Assembly (NCBI RefSeq): GCF_001238295.1
Contig: NZ_LGXZ01000011.1
Span: 1-64,000, forward strand
Source: Ruegeria sp. 6PALISEP08
Lineage (GTDB): Bacteria > Pseudomonadota > Alphaproteobacteria > Rhodobacterales > Rhodobacteraceae
DNA length: 64,000 nt
Direction of reading: 5' to 3'
Shown: positions 1 through 7,888 of the stretch, piece after piece
Position numbering within the stretch: position 1 is the first letter of the stretch
Layout: each line of letters starts with the position of its first letter
Notes under the pieces: model-generated
The model's database searches: none
The model's input: the letters and a program-made list of their open reading frames with translations, nothing else
Told to the model about the DNA's origin: nothing
Translations under genes and position numbers: made by a program

Positions 1-264
1 TTTTCGTACCTGTGGGTTGACGCATCCCCGTCAGTCTGCCCCAAGCTGCGCGGATTGCAACGATTCCAGACAGTTTACACCCGTCACACCGGCTTTGGAC
101 AGCACTGCATACGGAGGTATGCATATAAATGTTCCTATAGGAAACTTTTTTCCCTTAAGCAACACGCCTTGTTCGAACCCTAAAACCCCGGAAATGTTTC
201 CGCTGTTTTGCTCCAGCCTACTTGGCCGCAAGGATCAGAAAAATCAGTATTTTGCCTTCTCCTT
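1..264. other. Intergenic start of window, no gene seen
   Basis: No convincing coding frame is seen here. The short open frames lack recognisable domains and good ribosome binding sites. The stretch lies downstream of the leftward M20 hydrolase gene. I see no strong hairpin followed by a T-run and no tRNA cloverleaf. Confidence 0.5.
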
Positions 265-1458
265 TTACCATTGCCCCCCAAGCACCTGAACGGCGGTGTC
301 GAGCACGTTCAGTCCGGCAAGCAGATCGCTTTCTGCGGTGTCTTCGGCGAAATCGTGGCTGATTCCGTTGATCGAAGGCACAAACAACATTGCAACCGGC
401 ATCAGGCGCGACACGTTTGTTGCATCATGCAACGCGCCCGAAGGCATCCGGCGCCATTTCCCCGGAGCGACCTGTTGCGCGCCGCTTTCCAAGGCTTCCC
501 GCAGTGTCCGGTCCATGGCAACAGGCTCCAGCCCCAGCATCGGGCCGTAATCCAGCGCCATCCCCTGTTCATCGGCAACCTCCAAAGCTGTCGCGCGAAT
601 GATCTCTTCCATCCGGACCAGCCGGTCCGCATCGCCATCGCGCCATTGCATCGAAAACCGAACCCGCCCCGGAACGATGGACGAAGCATTGGGATGCACG
701 TCAACACGCCCGATGGTCCAGACGGTCTGAGGCGTCACCACATTGCGGAAACGGTCATTGAGACGCGTGTTGAAAAGGGACAGTGCCTGAAACGCATCGC
801 GGCGCAGGTGCATCGGTGTTGTGCCTGCGTGGTTCTGCTGACCCTCAAAAGTAATCGACATGTCGCGGATGCCGACAATATCGGTAACAACGCCGATCTG
901 CTCACCCGCCGCGTCCAGGGAAGGGCCTTGTTCGATATGCATCTCAACAAAGCCGCTGAACCGGGAAGGGTCCACAAAGTCACCGGACATCCCGGACATT
1001 GAGGCACGGGCGGCACCAAAGCTGACACCCGCGCCATCCGTCAGCCCATCCGCCTGATCCAACGGCAGGCCACCGGACCACACGGCAGAGCCAGTGGTCA
1101 CACCAAACCGCCCTTCTTCGTCCTGAAAGCTGACGACCGAGATGGGCCGGTCACTGAAGCGCGCGATCTCCAACGCGGCAATGACACCCAGCGCGCCATC
1201 CAGCCAGCCGCCTTCGGGCTGGCTGTCGGAATGCGATCCCATCAGCAACGAAGGGCCTTCGGCCAACCCGAACAGATTTCCGACCGGATCGAAATGTGGT
1301 GTCAGCCCGGCGTCAGACATGCGTTCTGCAAGCCATTTGCGCGCAGCAATATCCGCTTCTGAGTATGCCGGTCGGATCACGCCCTTGCCGACACCCGAGG
1401 CCCCAAATTCGCGTAACTTATGCAAATCTGCCAAGAACCGCGTGTGATTGACCGACAT
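265..1458 (-). CDS. M20-family Zn-dependent hydrolase (allantoate/N-carbamoyl amino acid amidohydrolase type)
   Basis: A 397-residue cytoplasmic M20/M28-fold amidohydrolase of the hydantoinase/carbamoylase (HyuC, AllC, UAH) group, which removes carbamoyl or ureido groups from amides. Visible di-metal motifs are GSHSDS (His76, Asp78), the downstream Asp87 in GGWLDGALG, and QDEEGRFG with the acidic pair near residues 114-115. EMHIEQGP, near residue 173, supplies another family His. The length is normal for the family (about 400). The ATG follows GGATG-rich sequence and the gene stands alone, divergent from the phosphatase gene. The exact substrate (allantoate, ureidoglycolate, N-carbamoyl-beta-alanine or other) cannot be told from sequence by eye. 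Confidence 0.85.
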   Translation of the reverse strand: MSVNHTRFLADLHKLREFGASGVGKGVIRPAYSEADIAARKWLAERMSDAGLTPHFDPVGNLFGLAEGPSLLMGSHSDSQPEGGWLDGALGVIAALEIARFSDRPISVVSFQDEEGRFGVTTGSAVWSGGLPLDQADGLTDGAGVSFGAARASMSGMSGDFVDPSRFSGFVEMHIEQGPSLDAAGEQIGVVTDIVGIRDMSITFEGQQNHAGTTPMHLRRDAFQALSLFNTRLNDRFRNVVTPQTVWTIGRVDVHPNASSIVPGRVRFSMQWRDGDADRLVRMEEIIRATALEVADEQGMALDYGPMLGLEPVAMDRTLREALESGAQQVAPGKWRRMPSGALHDATNVSRLMPVAMLFVPSINGISHDFAEDTAESDLLAGLNVLDTAVQVLGGQW

Positions 1459-1593
1459 GACATCCTCCGAGTTTTCCTTGGGCAGACCATAGCCACAAAC
1501 CGGACCACAGCGAGGATTTTTTCAATGGTACATGAAACCCCTCTGGTCCCGGGGTGGAACCTGCCCTAAGACGTCTGCGCAAGAGGGACTGAC

Positions 1594-2244
1594 ATGTCAC
1601 ATATTACATTGGTGCGTCACGGACAGGCCAACACCGCAGCGCGCGACGAAGTAAGTTATGACAGGCTTAGCGAGTTGGGGCATCAGCAAGCCCGCTGGCT
1701 GGGCGCGCATCTTCGTGACACCCGCAGCCACTATCCCCGCGTCTTTTGCGGCACTCTGACTCGCCATGCCGAAACAGCCGCCAGCATGGGGTTGGTCAAT
1801 CCGGTGCAAGATGCCCGGCTCAATGAGATTGAGTATTTCACGCTTGCGCAACTGTTCGAAGAACAGCACGGTGTTGCGATCCCAACGGATCGCGAGGGCT
1901 TTGTCGAGCATCTGCCAAAGACATTTACAGCGTGGGCCAGTGGGGAAATCGAGGACACGCCCGAATCCTTTGACGAATTCGAAACACGCGTCCGCGACGC
2001 GCTGCACGAGATCGGGACCGCAGGCGGACCGGCCATCGTGGTGACATCAGGCGCGCTGATCTCGATGGTGGTGCGGCAGGCAATGGGGCTGGACATCCCG
2101 TCCATGGCGCGGGTGGCCCTTGCCATCATGAACACGTCAATGCATCGTCTGCACCCGATTGGGGCTCAGCTAAGCCCGGTTCTGTTCAACGCCGTTCCGC
2201 ATCTGGAAGCACCCGACCGGCAGTTCGCGCAGACACACCTGTAA
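1594..2244 (+). CDS. Histidine phosphatase family protein
   Basis: A 216-residue protein with the phosphoglycerate-mutase-like fold. The N-terminal RHG motif (Arg8-His9-Gly10 in LVRHGQANT) carries the phospho-accepting His, and FCGTLTRHAET near residues 51-61 is the second conserved block. The usual second catalytic His block (SHGG-like) reads VVTSGALIS at 149-157, so a Ser occupies the place of that His. That suggests low or altered phosphatase activity. It is the first gene of a tight rightward run (18 bp to the GST gene) ending with two saccharopine dehydrogenases. The substrate is unknown. Confidence 0.85.
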   Translation: MSHITLVRHGQANTAARDEVSYDRLSELGHQQARWLGAHLRDTRSHYPRVFCGTLTRHAETAASMGLVNPVQDARLNEIEYFTLAQLFEEQHGVAIPTDREGFVEHLPKTFTAWASGEIEDTPESFDEFETRVRDALHEIGTAGGPAIVVTSGALISMVVRQAMGLDIPSMARVALAIMNTSMHRLHPIGAQLSPVLFNAVPHLEAPDRQFAQTHL

Positions 2245-2262
2245 TTTGATCGGAGACCTCTG

Positions 2263-2877
2263 ATGCAGCTTTACTATGCCCCCCGCACCATCTCGGTCGC
2301 TGTTGCGATTACCCTGGAAGAGGCAGGACTTGAGTATGAAGCGATCATGCTTGATTTTGCCGGGGGCGAGCAGACGAAATCTGCCTACAGGCAGATCAAC
2401 CCAAAGGGCCGCGTTCCGGCGCTGGTTGTTGATGGCGGCATCCTGACCGAAACCGGAGCGTTGCTGGAGTATATCGCGGCCAAAGCACCTGAAGCCGGGC
2501 TGGTGCCCGCTGATCCGGTCATGGCCGCGCGGATGCGCGAGGTGATGTTCTACCTGGCCTCGACCATGCATGTGAACCATGCCCACAAGATGCGGGGCCA
2601 CCGCTGGGCCGACAAGAAATCCAGCTGGAAGGACATGAAAGACAAGGTGGCGCAGACGATGACTGCGTCCTGTGACTATATCTGTTCAAACGGGTTGCGT
2701 GGTCCGTTTGTGCTGGGTGAGGCGTTCTCGCTGGCAGATGCCTACCTTTATGTGGTTTGCAGTTGGCTGGAAGGTGACGGTGTCGATGTCACGACCTTCC
2801 CCAAAATTCTCGCCTTCCGCGAAGCGATGGAGGCACGACCCTCGGTTCAGGCGGTCCGTGCCGCCGGAATGCTCTGA
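2263..2877 (+). CDS. Glutathione S-transferase family protein
   Basis: A 204-residue soluble GST. An N-terminal thioredoxin-like domain (residues 1-78, with the typical NPKGRVPALVVDGG cis-Pro loop and TETGALLEYIA for glutathione gamma-Glu binding) is followed by an all-alpha C-terminal domain with the LADAYLYVV signature near residue 162. GGAGACC precedes the ATG. It lies in the cluster phosphatase-GST-saccharopine dehydrogenases with gaps of 18 and 14 bp, so co-transcription is likely. A role in detoxifying reactive semialdehyde intermediates is only an inference from that position. Confidence 0.85.
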   Translation: MQLYYAPRTISVAVAITLEEAGLEYEAIMLDFAGGEQTKSAYRQINPKGRVPALVVDGGILTETGALLEYIAAKAPEAGLVPADPVMAARMREVMFYLASTMHVNHAHKMRGHRWADKKSSWKDMKDKVAQTMTASCDYICSNGLRGPFVLGEAFSLADAYLYVVCSWLEGDGVDVTTFPKILAFREAMEARPSVQAVRAAGML

Positions 2878-2891
2878 CAAAAGGAAATACG

Positions 2892-3947
2892 ATGACACAT
2901 CTCTGGGTCCGGGCAGAACAGCGCCCGAACGAGGAACGGGTTGGGTTGACCCCTGAAGGCGCCGCAGCGCTGATCGCGGCTGGCATCCGCGTGACGGTCG
3001 AGGAAAGCCATGTCCGTGCCATTCCGATTGACCGCTACAAGGACGCAGGCTGCGAGATCGCAGCTGAAAACTCCTGGCCCGAAGCCCCGCTGGACGCGAT
3101 CATCTTCGGTCTCAAGGAACTGCCCGAGGACGGCACGCCCCTGCCCCATCGCCACATCATGTTCGGCCATGCCTACAAGGGCCAGCATTCTGGTCGCGCG
3201 CTGTTGGAACGGTTCAAAGCCGGGGGCGGTACGCTGTATGATCTGGAATATCTGGTGGATGAAGACGGCCGCCGGGTTGCCGCCTTTGGCTATTGGGCCG
3301 GGTATGCCGGAGCGGCAGTTACCCTGAAAGCATGGGCCGCGCAGCAGCGGGGCGAGGTATGCCCGCCCGTAGGTGTCTACGCGGGCAAGGACGCGCTGAA
3401 TGACGATCTGCTGGCTGAACTGGACGCCACCGGAACCGCCCGACCGCGCGCCATCGTCATCGGGGCGTTGGGCCGCGTTGGCACTGGCGCTGCCGATTTG
3501 TGCGAAGCGATGGGCGTCGCTGTCACCAAATGGGATATGGCCGAAACTTCCAGCGGTGGACCTTTCCCGGAGATCCTGGACCACGATCTGTTCCTGAATT
3601 GCATTTTCGCGCGCCCCGGTACGCCTGTTTTTGTCCCGCAAGAGGCCCTGACCGCCCCGCGCAACCTGACCGCCATTGGTGACGTGGCCTGCGACCCGGA
3701 CAGTGATTACAACCCGGTGCCGGTCTATGACCGCGCAACCACATGGGACGCACCTGCCCTGCGCGTCGCGAATGATCCGGTGATGGACGTGATGGCCATC
3801 GACAATCTGCCGTCGATGCTGCCGGTCGAAAGTTCGGAAGACTATGCCGCACAACTGCTGCCTTCTTTGTTGACATTGAATGATCTGGACAGCGGTGTCT
3901 GGGGTCGGGCAGAAGCAACCTGCAATACCCATATCGAAGGACTCTGA
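2892..3947 (+). CDS. Saccharopine dehydrogenase, lysine-forming/LKR type
   Basis: A 351-residue member of the AlaDH/PNT-fold saccharopine dehydrogenases (fungal Lys1; the LKR half of plant/animal LKR-SDH). These interconvert lysine plus 2-oxoglutarate and saccharopine. The N-terminal part shows RAEQRPNEERVGLTPEGA, typical of AlaDH/PNT-type enzymes, then FGLKELPED and HIMFGHAYKGQ, which match the Lys1 substrate-site Lys and His. The Rossmann part begins near residue 180 (AIVIGALGRVGTGA). It is followed after 3 bp by a second saccharopine dehydrogenase. Roseobacters such as Ruegeria (Silicibacter) pomeroyi are known to degrade lysine through saccharopine, so a catabolic LKR role is likely, but direction cannot be read from sequence. 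Confidence 0.88.
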   Translation: MTHLWVRAEQRPNEERVGLTPEGAAALIAAGIRVTVEESHVRAIPIDRYKDAGCEIAAENSWPEAPLDAIIFGLKELPEDGTPLPHRHIMFGHAYKGQHSGRALLERFKAGGGTLYDLEYLVDEDGRRVAAFGYWAGYAGAAVTLKAWAAQQRGEVCPPVGVYAGKDALNDDLLAELDATGTARPRAIVIGALGRVGTGAADLCEAMGVAVTKWDMAETSSGGPFPEILDHDLFLNCIFARPGTPVFVPQEALTAPRNLTAIGDVACDPDSDYNPVPVYDRATTWDAPALRVANDPVMDVMAIDNLPSMLPVESSEDYAAQLLPSLLTLNDLDSGVWGRAEATCNTHIEGL

Positions 3948-3950
3948 ACG

Positions 3951-5093
3951 ATGACGATTCACTGGTGTGGCACCGGCCTGTCGGCCATTCCCGGCCTGCG
4001 CCGCCTGATCGAGGGCGGGCACAAGGTCACAGTCTGGAACCGAACCATCGAAAAGGCCAAGGCCGAGGTCGGAGATCTGACCGACGATATCCGAGCCTTC
4101 GACATTGATTCACTTGGCGCGGTGCTTGGAAAAGGCGACGTGATCGTCTCGATGCTACCGGGCGACTGGCATGTTCCACTGGCAGAACTGGCGATCTCGA
4201 AACAGGCCAACTTCGTCTCGTCATCGTACATCGCTCCCGAGATGCGTGCACTGGACGACAAGGCGCGCGAAGCCGGTGTGGTTCTGGTCAACGAAGTCGG
4301 GCTGGACCCGGGCATCGACCACCTGATGGCCCATGCGCTGGTCGACGACTATCGTGCTTCAGATGCATTTGACCCGGAAAACCACCTAAGCTTTATCTCA
4401 TACTGCGGTGGTATCCCGAAAACCTCAAACCCCTTCCGCTACAAATTCAGCTGGTCGCCTTTGGGTGTTCTGAAAGCATTGCGTTCGCCTTCGAAATCCA
4501 TTCGTGACTATGCTCCGCTGGACGTTGCCCGCCCGTGGGACGCGATCAGCAGCTATGTTGCACCGCTTCCGACCCCGGAAAGCTTCGAAGTCTACCCGAA
4601 CCGCGACTCGATCCCGTTCAAGGCGCAATACCATTTCGAGGATCATTGGCCGGTCAAGGAATTCGTCCGCGGCACCCTGCGCCTGAACGGCTGGGCCGAT
4701 GCATGGTCGGATGTGTTCGCCGAGATTGAAACCCTGTCGGGGCCTGAAGGCGATGCACGTTTGAAAGAGATGTCGGATCAGTTCTGGGACGAAAACGCCT
4801 ATGAAGAAGGCGAACCTGACCGGGTTGTGCTGTGCGTTGGCCTGAAGGCCGAGAAGGACGGCATCGAGGTTTGGAACAAAACCTATGTCATGGACGCGTG
4901 GGGTGATGCGCGTGGCACCGCGATGGCGCGTCTGGTGTCTATCCCCGTCTCACTGGCTATTGAGGCCGTCCTGAACCGCGCGATTCCGGCCGGGGTTCAC
5001 GCAGCACCCAGCGACCCGAAGCTTGTGCAGGATTGGATGGGTGAGATCGATAAACTGGCGCAACATTTGCAGATCGTCGAACACCTGAACTAG
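3951..5093 (+). CDS. Saccharopine dehydrogenase family protein (SDH/Lys9 type)
   Basis: A 380-residue saccharopine dehydrogenase of the Lys9/SDH class, expected to split saccharopine into glutamate and 2-aminoadipate semialdehyde (or the reverse). The Rossmann motif GTGLSAIPGLRRLIEGG is at the N terminus. The family core block NEVGLDPGIDHLMAH is near residues 111-125, and the catalytic-domain block YCGGIPK follows. It starts 3 bp after the LKR-type gene, so the two halves of the eukaryotic LKR-SDH fusion are adjacent genes here. A hairpin terminator follows at about 5104. Confidence 0.88.
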   Translation: MTIHWCGTGLSAIPGLRRLIEGGHKVTVWNRTIEKAKAEVGDLTDDIRAFDIDSLGAVLGKGDVIVSMLPGDWHVPLAELAISKQANFVSSSYIAPEMRALDDKAREAGVVLVNEVGLDPGIDHLMAHALVDDYRASDAFDPENHLSFISYCGGIPKTSNPFRYKFSWSPLGVLKALRSPSKSIRDYAPLDVARPWDAISSYVAPLPTPESFEVYPNRDSIPFKAQYHFEDHWPVKEFVRGTLRLNGWADAWSDVFAEIETLSGPEGDARLKEMSDQFWDENAYEEGEPDRVVLCVGLKAEKDGIEVWNKTYVMDAWGDARGTAMARLVSIPVSLAIEAVLNRAIPAGVHAAPSDPKLVQDWMGEIDKLAQHLQIVEHLN

Positions 5094-5103
5094 TGGAAAG
5101 AAG

Positions 5104-5134
5104 AAAGCCATCCCAGGTTTGCTGGAATGGCTTT
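5104..5134 (+). terminator. Rho-independent terminator after saccharopine operon
   Basis: The arms aaagccatcccag (5104-5116) and ctggaatggcttt (5122-5134) form a 13-bp stem with one imperfect pair and a 5-nt loop. A T-rich tract follows. It sits 10 bp after the stop codon of the second saccharopine dehydrogenase. Confidence 0.75.
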
Positions 5135-5178
5135 CATTGTTCTTCTTTAGGCATGTCTAGCTTTCCCTATTCGGGCCT

Positions 5179-5382
5179 TCAGATGTACCGCTCAATCGTG
5201 TCTTCGATATCGCAGCGATTGATGCCAAGCTCTGACAATTGATGATCGTTCAAAGCGTTCAGATGCTGGGCCGCGCGGACAATGTCAGGGCTGATCGCTC
5301 GGATGCGCATGGCACGGTCGAACAGCAGCAATGCGCTGGCCGCCGGGGCCGGTTGATTGATGGGCGGGATAACGTCAAACAT
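5179..5382 (-). CDS. DUF1127 micro-protein 1
   Basis: A 67-residue protein with the C-terminal DUF1127 signature: LNALNDHQLSELGINRCDIE, where a short helix is followed by L-x-D/E-h-G-h-x-R-x-x-I. The start is set at the ATG of MFDVIPP because TGAGGT lies just upstream and DUF1127 proteins are usually 50-100 residues; the longer upstream frame overlaps the next DUF1127 gene. DUF1127 proteins in alphaproteobacteria are small, Arg-rich and probably RNA-binding. The R. sphaeroides member CcaF1 affects sRNA maturation and turnover. The partner gene lies 58 bp upstream on the same strand. Confidence 0.8.
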   Translation of the reverse strand: MFDVIPPINQPAPAASALLLFDRAMRIRAISPDIVRAAQHLNALNDHQLSELGINRCDIEDTIERYI

Positions 5383-5440
5383 ACTGATAACCTCACTGAC
5401 TGGTTCATTTGGGTAACTTGAAATCCGGCTGAGTTTGGTA

Positions 5441-5668
5441 TCACTGCCGGTAAGGCTTGTTGTAATAAACACTCTCATACGCGCGCCGTTTGATCTGGTC
5501 CCGCTGGATACCGATATCGGCAAGTTGCTGGTCGTCCAGCCTTTCGAGATCGCGCACAGTTTTTGCAACAATCCGGCGACGGAAGTGTTCGACCTTTCCA
5601 TCGGCGTATTTCGAAAACAGGCCGTCAAAAAGGCCGTTCCGGGTGTCTGCTGTCTGGGTATGTACCAT
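5441..5668 (-). CDS. DUF1127 micro-protein 2
   Basis: A 75-residue DUF1127 protein. The signature VRDLERLDDQQLADIGIQRD ends the conserved part, followed by a basic tail (IKRRAYESVYYNKPYRQ). The ATG is preceded by AGGAGGAC, a strong ribosome binding site. It forms a tandem with DUF1127 protein 1. A perfect 10-bp inverted repeat lies 15-50 bp upstream of the start, in the expected leader or promoter. Roles in stress-induced RNA turnover are known for family members; nothing specific to this copy can be read. Confidence 0.85.
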   Translation of the reverse strand: MVHTQTADTRNGLFDGLFSKYADGKVEHFRRRIVAKTVRDLERLDDQQLADIGIQRDQIKRRAYESVYYNKPYRQ

Positions 5669-5683
5669 GTCTTTGTCCTCCTG

Positions 5684-5717
5684 AATTTGATGTGTATTGT
5701 CTTCCTGACATCAAATT
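5684..5717. promoter_or_regulatory. Inverted repeat upstream of DUF1127 gene
   Basis: The arms aatttgatgt (5684-5693) and acatcaaatt (5708-5717) are perfect reverse complements separated by 14 nt. They lie immediately upstream of the DUF1127 protein 2 start codon. The repeat could be an mRNA leader hairpin or an operator. No T-run follows in the direction of transcription, so a terminator is unlikely. Confidence 0.4.
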
Positions 5718-5907
5718 TGGGAACGCTGCCTTAACGTTATCAAAGCGCTTCATTAAGGTTTGTTTAGATAGGTTCGGAGGAAGCGCGCGGTGGATCAGAT
5801 CCGCCGAAGCGTATCTGCTAAATGCATCCGCAACACGCATCTTAATCAATGATTAAAATCAGATGGCGGGCGAACCGCCACCCATGGCACTTGGTCGACG
5901 AGGTGAA

Positions 5908-6225
5908 TTACATCAGGTCGTTCTCAACATCCTCAGCCGAGATGCCCAACGCATCCAGTCCGTTCTCAAGGTGGTCCGACAGATGCGGGGTGCCGATCAG
6001 GTAGTCGGCGCAGGGGGTCGAGGCTTCGGACTTGGCGGTTGCGATGGCTTCGGCCAGGTCTTCAGCGAAAAAGCTTTCGCGGCCGATCCACATGATGGCG
6101 ACCAGCTCGGCCTGCTCGTCTTCGCCCATACGGCCGATGAACGCCCGCAGCTCACCCTCGGCCCGGTTCAGTTCACGGCCCATCATGGCCACTTGGGCAA
6201 CTTTCCTTGCCGAAATTTCCAACAT
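5908..6225 (-). CDS. DUF3775 domain-containing protein
   Basis: A 105-residue, acidic, soluble, mostly helical protein recognised as DUF3775 by the ordered blocks ELNRAEGELRAFI, EQAELVAIMWIGRE and YLIGTPHLSDHLENGLDALG. GAGG lies just before the ATG. Function is unknown. It sits 85 bp downstream of DUF1365 on the same strand, so it might share that gene's RpoE-type promoter. No metal or catalytic motif stands out. Confidence 0.8.
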   Translation of the reverse strand: MLEISARKVAQVAMMGRELNRAEGELRAFIGRMGEDEQAELVAIMWIGRESFFAEDLAEAIATAKSEASTPCADYLIGTPHLSDHLENGLDALGISAEDVENDLM

Positions 6226-6310
6226 GTCCTCAGCTCCTGTTGTTCGCGGTTGTCATGCCATCACAACCATCGAAGAGGACCTGAGTCTTTGATCTTAAGC
6301 AAACCAGCGA

Positions 6311-7084
6311 TCAGTCCCGCGCTCGGGATATCGGTTGTTCTGGTACAGGCTCGGATCGAAACGGGCGGAAGGATGCCTTTTTCACCCACAGTTTCAACGC
6401 CTGCCAAACGATCAGCGCAAAGGTCCGCCGGGCCCCAAATGGACGCCGAAGCAAAGACCACAGGATCAAACGATTTGTCAGTGGCTGGCGCGGTCCGGTC
6501 AGTGTGGCGATCAGCCCACCGTCGGGCCGTGTATAGTCGATCCAGATACCGACCCTGTCCACGCGAAAATCGAACCGGAACGTATAGGTGCCTTCGATCT
6601 TCTGGAACGGAGAGACATGCATCAGCTTATCGGCCACCACCCGGTCTGATGGCTCGATGGCTGCAAAACCAGGCTTGTGGCACAGATAGCTGTGTCGCGT
6701 CCCAAAGGTGTTCGTCACCTCGGCTACAACGGCGTAGAATTGGCCGTTGTCGTCAAAACAGAACCAGAAGCTCACCGGGTTGAAGACATGCCCCAGAACC
6801 CTTGGCTGAGTCAGCAACATGATGTGCGCCGGTTGCGGCACTGCCATCTTGTCAAAGCGGGCACGCAACCACGCGGCACCTTCACCTTTACCGGGCGCGC
6901 CACCATGATCGCTCGTGCGCCAGTTGGCGACATTTGCGCGGTCACGTGAAAATAGCAGCGGCGTATTCAGCTGTGCCTCAGGGTCGAACAAAATGTAATC
7001 GATCGAATACCGAAACGCATTTTCGATCCCGCCCTTGCGCCCGTGATAGGTGTGGCCAGCGATATGATCTATCTCTTTTGCCAT
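6311..7084 (-). CDS. DUF1365 domain-containing protein, likely RpoE regulon
   Basis: A 257-residue DUF1365 protein. It has the family N-terminal block HIAGHTYHGRKGGIENAFRY, the central MLTQPRVLGHVFNPVSFWFC with DDNGQFYAVVAEVTNTFG, and HVSPFQKIEGTYTFRF. In R. sphaeroides, DUF1365 genes belong to RpoE-dependent clusters alongside cyclopropane-fatty-acid-synthase-like genes and are linked to the singlet-oxygen response and fatty-acid modification. Here it is divergent from rpoE-chrR, with an RpoE-type promoter about 70-95 bp upstream of the start. The usual FAD-oxidoreductase and CFA partners are not adjacent. The enzymatic role is unproven. Confidence 0.85.
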   Translation of the reverse strand: MAKEIDHIAGHTYHGRKGGIENAFRYSIDYILFDPEAQLNTPLLFSRDRANVANWRTSDHGGAPGKGEGAAWLRARFDKMAVPQPAHIMLLTQPRVLGHVFNPVSFWFCFDDNGQFYAVVAEVTNTFGTRHSYLCHKPGFAAIEPSDRVVADKLMHVSPFQKIEGTYTFRFDFRVDRVGIWIDYTRPDGGLIATLTGPRQPLTNRLILWSLLRRPFGARRTFALIVWQALKLWVKKASFRPFRSEPVPEQPISRARD

Positions 7085-7150
7085 TGTTTGTTTTCAGACC
7101 TGCCCATAACTGCCTAAAACAGCATCGTTTTCTGTCCAATGCATACATTT

Positions 7151-7180
7151 ATAGTACGGAATTTGGCGCAGGTTGGATCA
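7151..7180 (-). promoter_or_regulatory. RpoE-type promoter for DUF1365
   Basis: Read on the minus strand, TGATCC (7180-7175), an 18-nt spacer, and TACTAT (7156-7151). TGATCC-N18-TA is the known R. sphaeroides RpoE promoter layout. The expected transcript start near 7144 leaves a leader of about 60 nt before DUF1365. Confidence 0.6.
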
Positions 7181-7196
7181 TAATGTCCTGATAAAG

Positions 7197-7226
7197 TGAT
7201 CCGGCTTGGGGTGCGGCCCGTAATGT
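7197..7226 (+). promoter_or_regulatory. RpoE-type autoregulatory promoter for rpoE-chrR
   Basis: TGATCC (7197-7202), an 18-nt spacer (7203-7220) and TAATGT (7221-7226) match the RpoE layout on the plus strand. Transcription would start near 7234, downstream of the first in-frame ATG at 7225. This favours the internal GTG at 7330 as the rpoE start. Confidence 0.65.
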
Positions 7227-7329
7227 GGTTATGTTTACCGAGATCAATACTGCGACCTTGGACGAACCTGCGGTTGACACAGCCGCCCCTCAGCCTTGGC
7301 GCGCGAAGAAACGCATCAAGGGTAGACAG

Positions 7330-7887
7330 GTGAACGGAACAAAAGACAGTTGCGACGCCAGATCCGAGTGGGTGGAACACGTCAAACGCATCCGGGATGC
7401 GCAGGACCAGTCGGCCTTTGCCGAGTTGTTCCAGCACTTCGCGCCACGAATCAAGGGGTTCCTGATGAAGTCAGGGTCTGATGCCACCATGGCCGAAGAA
7501 TGCGCGCAAGAGGTGATGGCAACCTTGTGGCACAAGGCCCATCTGTTCGATCCAACACGGGCCACCGTGGCCACGTGGGTGTTCACAATTGCTCGGAACA
7601 AGCGCATCGACGTGCTGCGCAAGCAACGCCGCCCCGAACCCGAGGAACTGGGATGGGGACCCGAGGCCGAGCCTGACCAGGAAGACGTCATCGCGCTGCA
7701 ACAGGAAACCGCGCAGCTGCGCACCGCCATGCTGGCGTTGCCGGAAGCGCAGAGAGAGCTGATCGAGAAGGCGTATTTCGGAGATATGAGCCACGGGGAA
7801 ATTGCGTCACAGACCGGGTTGCCCCTGGGCACGATCAAATCACGTATAAGGCTGGCGCTGGACCGCTTGCGCCATGCAATGAACTGA
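7330..7887 (+). CDS. rpoE: ECF sigma factor RpoE (singlet-oxygen response)
   Basis: An ECF sigma factor of about 185 residues that directs RNA polymerase to oxidative-stress promoters. Region 2 is visible as AFAELFQHFAPRIKGFLMKS through EECAQEVMATLWHKA and WVFTIARNKRIDVLRK. Region 4 is LPEAQRELIEKAYF with the helix-turn-helix SHGEIASQTGLPLGTIKSR. The frame stays open back to an ATG at 7225, but that ATG overlaps the predicted promoter -10. The GTG at 7330, preceded by AAGGG, gives the usual family length. chrR begins 1 bp after the stop codon, making an autoregulated pair. Confidence 0.9.
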   Translation: MNGTKDSCDARSEWVEHVKRIRDAQDQSAFAELFQHFAPRIKGFLMKSGSDATMAEECAQEVMATLWHKAHLFDPTRATVATWVFTIARNKRIDVLRKQRRPEPEELGWGPEAEPDQEDVIALQQETAQLRTAMLALPEAQRELIEKAYFGDMSHGEIASQTGLPLGTIKSRIRLALDRLRHAMN

Positions 7888-7888
7888 G

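Noticed and set aside
171..180. GTTCGAACCC, like a tRNA T arm
   Set aside because: No acceptor stem, anticodon arm or D arm can be folded around it.
2847..4022. 391-codon minus-strand frame over the LKR-type gene
   Set aside because: No recognisable domain or start signal; the plus-strand gene is clear.
7225..7329. Extended N terminus of rpoE from ATG 7225
   Set aside because: It overlaps the predicted promoter -10 and has no sigma-factor similarity; GTG 7330 gives the usual length.
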